Origin: Solea solea
Lineage: Eukaryota > Chordata > Actinopteri > Pleuronectiformes > Soleidae
Direction of reading: 5' to 3'
Assembly: GCF_958295425.1 (NCBI RefSeq)
Contig: NC_081142.1
Span: 29,483,649-29,547,648 of the forward strand
Length of the DNA stretch: 64,000 nt
Below the pieces are notes generated by a model. That model was not told where the DNA came from, searched no databases, and saw only the letters and a program-made list of their open reading frames with translations. A program made the translations under genes and the position numbers. How positions within the stretch are numbered: the stretch's first letter is position 1; each line of letters opens with the position of its first letter. This document shows, in pieces, positions 59,920 through 64,000 of this stretch.

Positions 59920-60732
59920 TTCTGCTTCAAAATCACTTTGTTTCATACATGAGGCTAATGTCTGGCAGATTATACCAATCTTAGCCAATCTTCATCACTA
60001 AGTTTTATGTTAAATCCTGATTCCCATCTTTTTTTTTTATGTATTTTGTAGCATTTTTTTTATATAGTCCCAATATAATTCTAATTGTGGTTTCTTTGTA
60101 TGCGTTGATTATGATGATCTGGATCACACTATTCACTTCTCAGGAGGGGTCCATCCTGATCTCTTTCATATAGTAGTCTCTAAGTTGCAGGAATCCACAG
60201 AATTCATGATTGATTATCTGAAATCCTTTTTTTCTGTCATATTTTGGAAACTCTCAAGCTGTCCATCTTTCACCAAAACACACCATGCTGTGATTCCCTT
60301 GGTTGTCCACTGTTTAAATCCTATATCGTACCTAGTCGGTGTAAAATTGCTATCATATTCAATAAATTAGTGTCTTTCTGTATCTTATATTTTTTTATTA
60401 TACTGAACCATATTTTGTATGTGAACATCGTGATTGTGTCTATTTGGTTTTGAATCTTCTTGTATGTTTCTTTATCCCCAATTATATTCTGTACTGGGTT
60501 TTCTCCAAACTCTTTTTCTATTTCATTTCACTGTGTCTGGTTTGCACCAACCTACAATATATCTCAATTGGGCCGCATGGTAGTATTCCTTTAATTTTGG
60601 AAGTCTCATCCCTCCTTCTTCTTTTGGCAGCTGGAGAGTTTCCAGTCTTATCGTGGGTCTTTTGCCACCCCAACTAAACTTTGATATCATTTTATTCCAG
60701 CTCATAAATTGGGGCTTGGGGGACCTCTACTG
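59920..60732 (-). pseudogene. Decayed L1 ORF2 C-terminal part, copy 2
   Basis: It shows the same motifs (GGKRPTIRLETLQLPKEEGG) and the same frameshift as at 23,600-24,410, with one T/A change near 60,513. The shared lesions show the L1 was already dead before the cassette duplicated. Confidence 0.75.
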
Positions 60733-60920
60733 GTAGGGCTTGGAATAGGTATAAGGGTCAGGGTCAGCGAGTTGGCAGCACCCCGCTTTACCCGCAGGCT
60801 GTAGCAGAGAGCCCCCCTTACAGCAACAACTTTGGCAACAACTTATTTTAAAATAAATATATATAAATATATATATATATATATATTATAAAATCACGAC
60901 AAACCCACACCATAACCCCC
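60733..60920. other. L1 junction region with TA repeat, copy 2
   Basis: It is identical in layout to 24,411-24,598. The TA repeat is at about 60,852-60,888. Confidence 0.4.
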
Positions 60921-61512
60921 CAAACATTTATGACCTTCCCCAAAGTTTCATCTTGGAATGCCCATGGCATCCAATCAAATTCTTTTAGAGCCCAACAAAT
61001 TAAATTCTTGTTGAAAACTGACTTTGACATATTATGTTGTCAAGAACTGAGACTGAACACAAGTAAAGAGTAACGGTATCCAGCATGTGGAACAAAGGTC
61101 TAAGTGTAATTTCTATTGGCGAAAGTAAAGCTGATGGTGGGATCTTTTTTCTAAAACTGGTGATGTCACTATTATTCGTAAAACGAATGATTTCCTAATT
61201 TAATTCCTTGTAGATTGCTCATGTTGGATTGTTTTTACCAAGGAGAAAAAATACGAACGATACACGTGTACACCTCTCATGAGAGAACAAACATTTTTCA
61301 ACTTTTTAAAAGACTTAAAGAACCCCTATTGGTCGGATACAAAATTATTTTATGTGGCGACTTTAACACTGTCATCGATGTAAACGACAGAGTGAGCTCT
61401 AAAGTCTTGAAACTCAGCTCTGATGGTAATCGCTTGACTCAATTCAATTCTTATGTAGACTAATTGTGATCTTAACAAGTCCTGGCAAATTAAAGTAGGC
61501 ACAAGCACCATG
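60921..61512 (+). pseudogene. Decayed L1 endonuclease domain, copy 2
   Basis: It carries the same WNAHG, CCQEL and CGDFNTVIDVNDR motifs and the same stops as copy 1. One substitution gives CFYQGEK instead of CFYRGEK. Confidence 0.75.
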
Positions 61513-62078
61513 ACGTCCAATCTGAAGTAGCATCCTGCAATTTGTCTTCTTATGTCATCACTTTTTTTCAAAGGATGTATGTTACAGTATTTTAAATAAA
61601 ATACACATAATGGAAATATATTGGTACAAAATCTGAAGGAATTTTTCATCATCTCCAGAAAAGAGCATATTTCGTATTTTAAATATGTATTTTTTTTAAT
61701 ACATGTATCAGAAATACTTCCCATCCCTGCTTAGAGACATTACGTGAAGGTTGAAAATTGTGTTGCTTTAAATAAAACCCATAACATGAGAATGTGCTTA
61801 AATTGAAGCACAATATATAATGATTATGTATAGAAAATGCACTCTGATTTTCGCAGTTGAAGCACAAGAATCTGGATCTTTACAAAACAAATGTTATCTA
61901 TCCGCAATTCCTATACTCCTATTCCAAATATGTTTGTGATTTAAACAGCATTTGTCTAGTGTAACATTAGTGATACTTTTGCAGTAGTATATTTATTGTG
62001 AGACACAATTATACATTTTTCCCAAATCTGTCCATGCCTCATCCATCTCTTCCTCTCCCTTCTTGTCTTCCTCCTCAG
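61513..62078. other. Unassigned stretch upstream of exon, copy 2
   Basis: It corresponds to 25,191-25,756, with the same possible hAT-like end and acceptor tract. Confidence 0.4.
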
Positions 62079-62234
62079 CACATGGAGAAGATCTCCATGC
62101 TGGCTTTCCATCCAGTTAAGATGCACAGCTGCTATGAGAAGGTGGTGAACCTGAGCCTTGAGGGTCTGCAGCAACAGTTTGACGTGAGCAGCCCGTCAGT
62201 GTTTGTCCAAAGGGCCCAGATCCCCATGAGAGAG
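62079..62234 (+). CDS. Niban2-like exon, copy 2
   Basis: The 156 bases match the exon at 25,757 with no difference that I can see, including splice signals. The open 52-codon frame is kept. Identity here says little about selection, because the flanking introns are also almost identical. Confidence 0.75.
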
Positions 62235-62658
62235 GTGAAACCTCAACTACTGACTAACCAGTCTGATATAGGTTATTGGTTAACTGGTTAACACAATGGG
62301 AAGTTTCTATGAGAGCTAATCATTTTATTGACACTCATTATGTTGCTTGATCATTTTCCTACACTGTAGCTCCTGTTTGACTAGAGTTTGTCAAATAGTT
62401 GAATGATGAGGTTCTGACTGTGGCATTGATCAAGGACACAGTAGAACTAAAGGCGAACATCTTTTGGCGGTTTGATAACTCAGTGGACAGTTAAACAGTT
62501 AAACATGCCACAATACAGACTGTGGACCTGGGTCCACATGTGATAAATAACATTATCACATTATTTCATGGGATATTCCTATATGAGTCAGTTTGTCTGG
62601 TGTTACATGCATGTATGTCACAAAGTTAGGTACAAAACTACAAATTGTGTTTTACTAG
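62235..62658 (+). other. Putative Niban intron, copy 2
   Basis: This is the intron from GTGAAA to ACTAG, differing from copy 1 by an occasional base (CATTATGTTGC for CATTATATTGC). Confidence 0.55.
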
Positions 62659-62751
62659 ATGTTTGAGCAGATCCTTCATCAGAGTCTCGAGTCTCAGGGT
62701 ACAGAGGAGCTGTGTAAGATCATCCAGCACTGCCAGGACAGAGTCATTAAG
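62659..62751 (+). CDS. Niban2-like following exon, copy 2
   Basis: The 31 codons (MFEQILHQSLESQGTEELCK and on) match copy 1 with an AAG/GTAATA donor. The downstream exon is again absent up to the window end. Confidence 0.72.
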
Positions 62752-63693
62752 GTAATACACAAAGAAAACAGGCTTGTGCATCAAATTATTGCATCACATC
62801 TACATTAATATCTAATAATATTACACCTGGCATACTCCAGCCCTGGGAGTGAAACTTTTGGTCTGGCCTTGTTTTAGTGTTAAGGAAAATTCAGGTTCAA
62901 CTTTATCAATTTATTAATTTTTGAGCAAGAGTCCAGGATACCGGGCTATTGCCCAGCTTAATCCCTTCTGTGCATCTTCCTCTGATATTTTCAAGCCTCA
63001 ACTTGCCAGCTCCATGTTTATTTTTATTATATCAGAAAGTATGAGTGTGTGGATGAGCTAACTCATGCTTTTGAAGCATGATGATGGTCGCCACAGCGGT
63101 CGTCTTCCAGATAGAGATTAGATAGAAAATAAAAACTCCAAACTCAAGGAATAAACACTTGACTATTGCGAGAACAGGTGAACGTCACATAGTGTACCCT
63201 GAGACATTATTGCTCTGGACCATAATCAAGTGGACTGATAAGAGATTACCGGCATCTTGTGAAATGTGCCAGTACACAAATAAAAGTGCCGTTTCTGTGT
63301 ACTGGACAGTACCGGGCCACTTCTAGTTAATAATTGTACTGTAGTGACAGTGATGGTATTTTATGTACACTTAATGTCTCTTATGTGATGTTATTCTTTA
63401 ACAAACAAGTGCACAATAAAAATTCACTGGGAATTCTAAACAGCACATTGCTATTTATTCAATTATTATCGGAGTATTGATCAGTAATACAGTGAAAATG
63501 AGAGGAAATGTTTAAGGTGTGCGCCCCTAAATGTTCTGCTTGCTCTCCTAAAACATTCAGTTATAGGGGGGGCTACTGTGCTCCTAGTAAAAAGTTAGTC
63601 TGGTGCCCTGCATACATTGTTCTAAAGGGTTTATGGTCTTAGTTCCTCTTCAGTAGAGCTGCATGTCCACAATGTAAATTTAATTTTACATTT
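62752..63693. other. Unassigned stretch downstream of exons, copy 2
   Basis: It is collinear with 26,430-27,371. No gene is seen. Confidence 0.5.
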
Positions 63694-63734
63694 AAATGCA
63701 GAGCTGTCAGTGTGTGATTGACAGCTCTGCATTT
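63694..63734. repeat. Perfect 16-bp inverted repeat, copy 2
   Basis: It has the same arms AAATGCAGAGCTGTCA / TGACAGCTCTGCATTT and loop GTGTGTGAT as at 27,372. Confidence 0.9.
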
Positions 63735-64000
63735 CATGTTTGCAAAGTTGCAGTTATAGGTGGATTTGTAGTGGACAAGCTATCAGTATCCATCCCTTCT
63801 CTTATAACTATGGTTTTTTCTGGTTTCAAAAACTAACATGGTGTTGCCCAAAATACTAAACTCCTACATTTAAACAGGGGAGTCTAGTGGCAACCCAAAT
63901 AGTTGACACATCCCAACCTTATGAGAACCTGCCTCTCAAAATGGGTTATGGATTCATATTTTATCTCTGACAAATGGAATGTGAACTATGATGAGGAAGG
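63735..64000. other. Cassette end segment, copy 2
   Basis: This is the copy of 27,413-27,678, with one G/T difference near 63,816 (GGTTTTTTCTGG). No feature is recognised before the window ends. Confidence 0.5.

Larger units (their letters stand above)
57120..64000. repeat. Cassette copy 2, cut by the window end
   Basis: It is collinear with 20,806-27,678 at +36,314 rising to +36,322 bp. Differences are mostly isolated substitutions (for example CCTGGAGTTGC, CCAATCTGAAGTAGC, GACTATTGCG) plus one replaced patch at about 57,318-57,350. The repeat presumably continues into another A' array outside the window. Confidence 0.93.

Noticed and set aside
1..64000. tRNA, rRNA, 5S-derived or pol III SINE origin of B or C modules
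   Set aside because: I looked for A-box and B-box like pairs (GGTTCGANNCC type) in B and C and found none that fit.

Overview
The window looks like nuclear DNA of a teleost fish. It holds decayed non-LTR retrotransposons of the fish L1/Tx1 and L2/Rex types, a fish Tc1/mariner end, a PIF/Harbinger remnant, and two vertebrate exons of the Niban (FAM129) family in intron context. I see no bacterial genes, operons, rRNA, tRNA or CRISPR. About three quarters of the window is tandem satellite, and most open frames are chance frames inside satellite units.

Three satellite modules recur. Module A is about 176 bp and AT-rich. Module B is 141 bp. Module C is about 240 bp and less AT-rich. In 1-20,805 and 44,819-57,119, blocks of A alternate with composites made of one C followed by several B units (23 composites). 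Every composite starts at an A-C junction reading TACCCTCG (one copy TACCTTCG) and ends at CGAGGGTA. Composites and A blocks form higher-order repeats of about 2.5-2.7 kb. Between 28,390 and 38,815 lies a purer array of a second A subfamily (A'), with an 879-bp five-monomer higher-order repeat.

A largely non-satellite cassette (20,806-28,389) recurs nearly identically at 57,120 to the window end, 36.3 kb further on. Each copy carries a Tc1-like end, a short A' stretch in inverted orientation, L1 pieces in opposite orientations, two consecutive Niban2-like exons and a perfect 16-bp-stem hairpin. The locus is therefore at least one full period of a 36-kb macro-repeat: cassette, A' array, patchwork composite, A/C/B array, cassette.

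The composite at 38,816-44,818 is the only one broken by foreign DNA: a truncated PIF/Harbinger element, an L1 ORF2 fragment lacking both ends, and a 5'-truncated L2/Rex-like LINE with a 6-bp target duplication and a heptamer tail.

The most interesting sequence-level signal is that many B units contain a perfect DR1 nuclear-receptor element (AGGTCA-A-AGGTCA), so dozens of such sites are packed at satellite spacing. No complete functional protein gene is visible. The Niban exons are intact in frame, but the neighbouring exons are not seen and eight expected codons are missing between them. A false tandem duplication by the assembler is a real alternative for the cassette pair.
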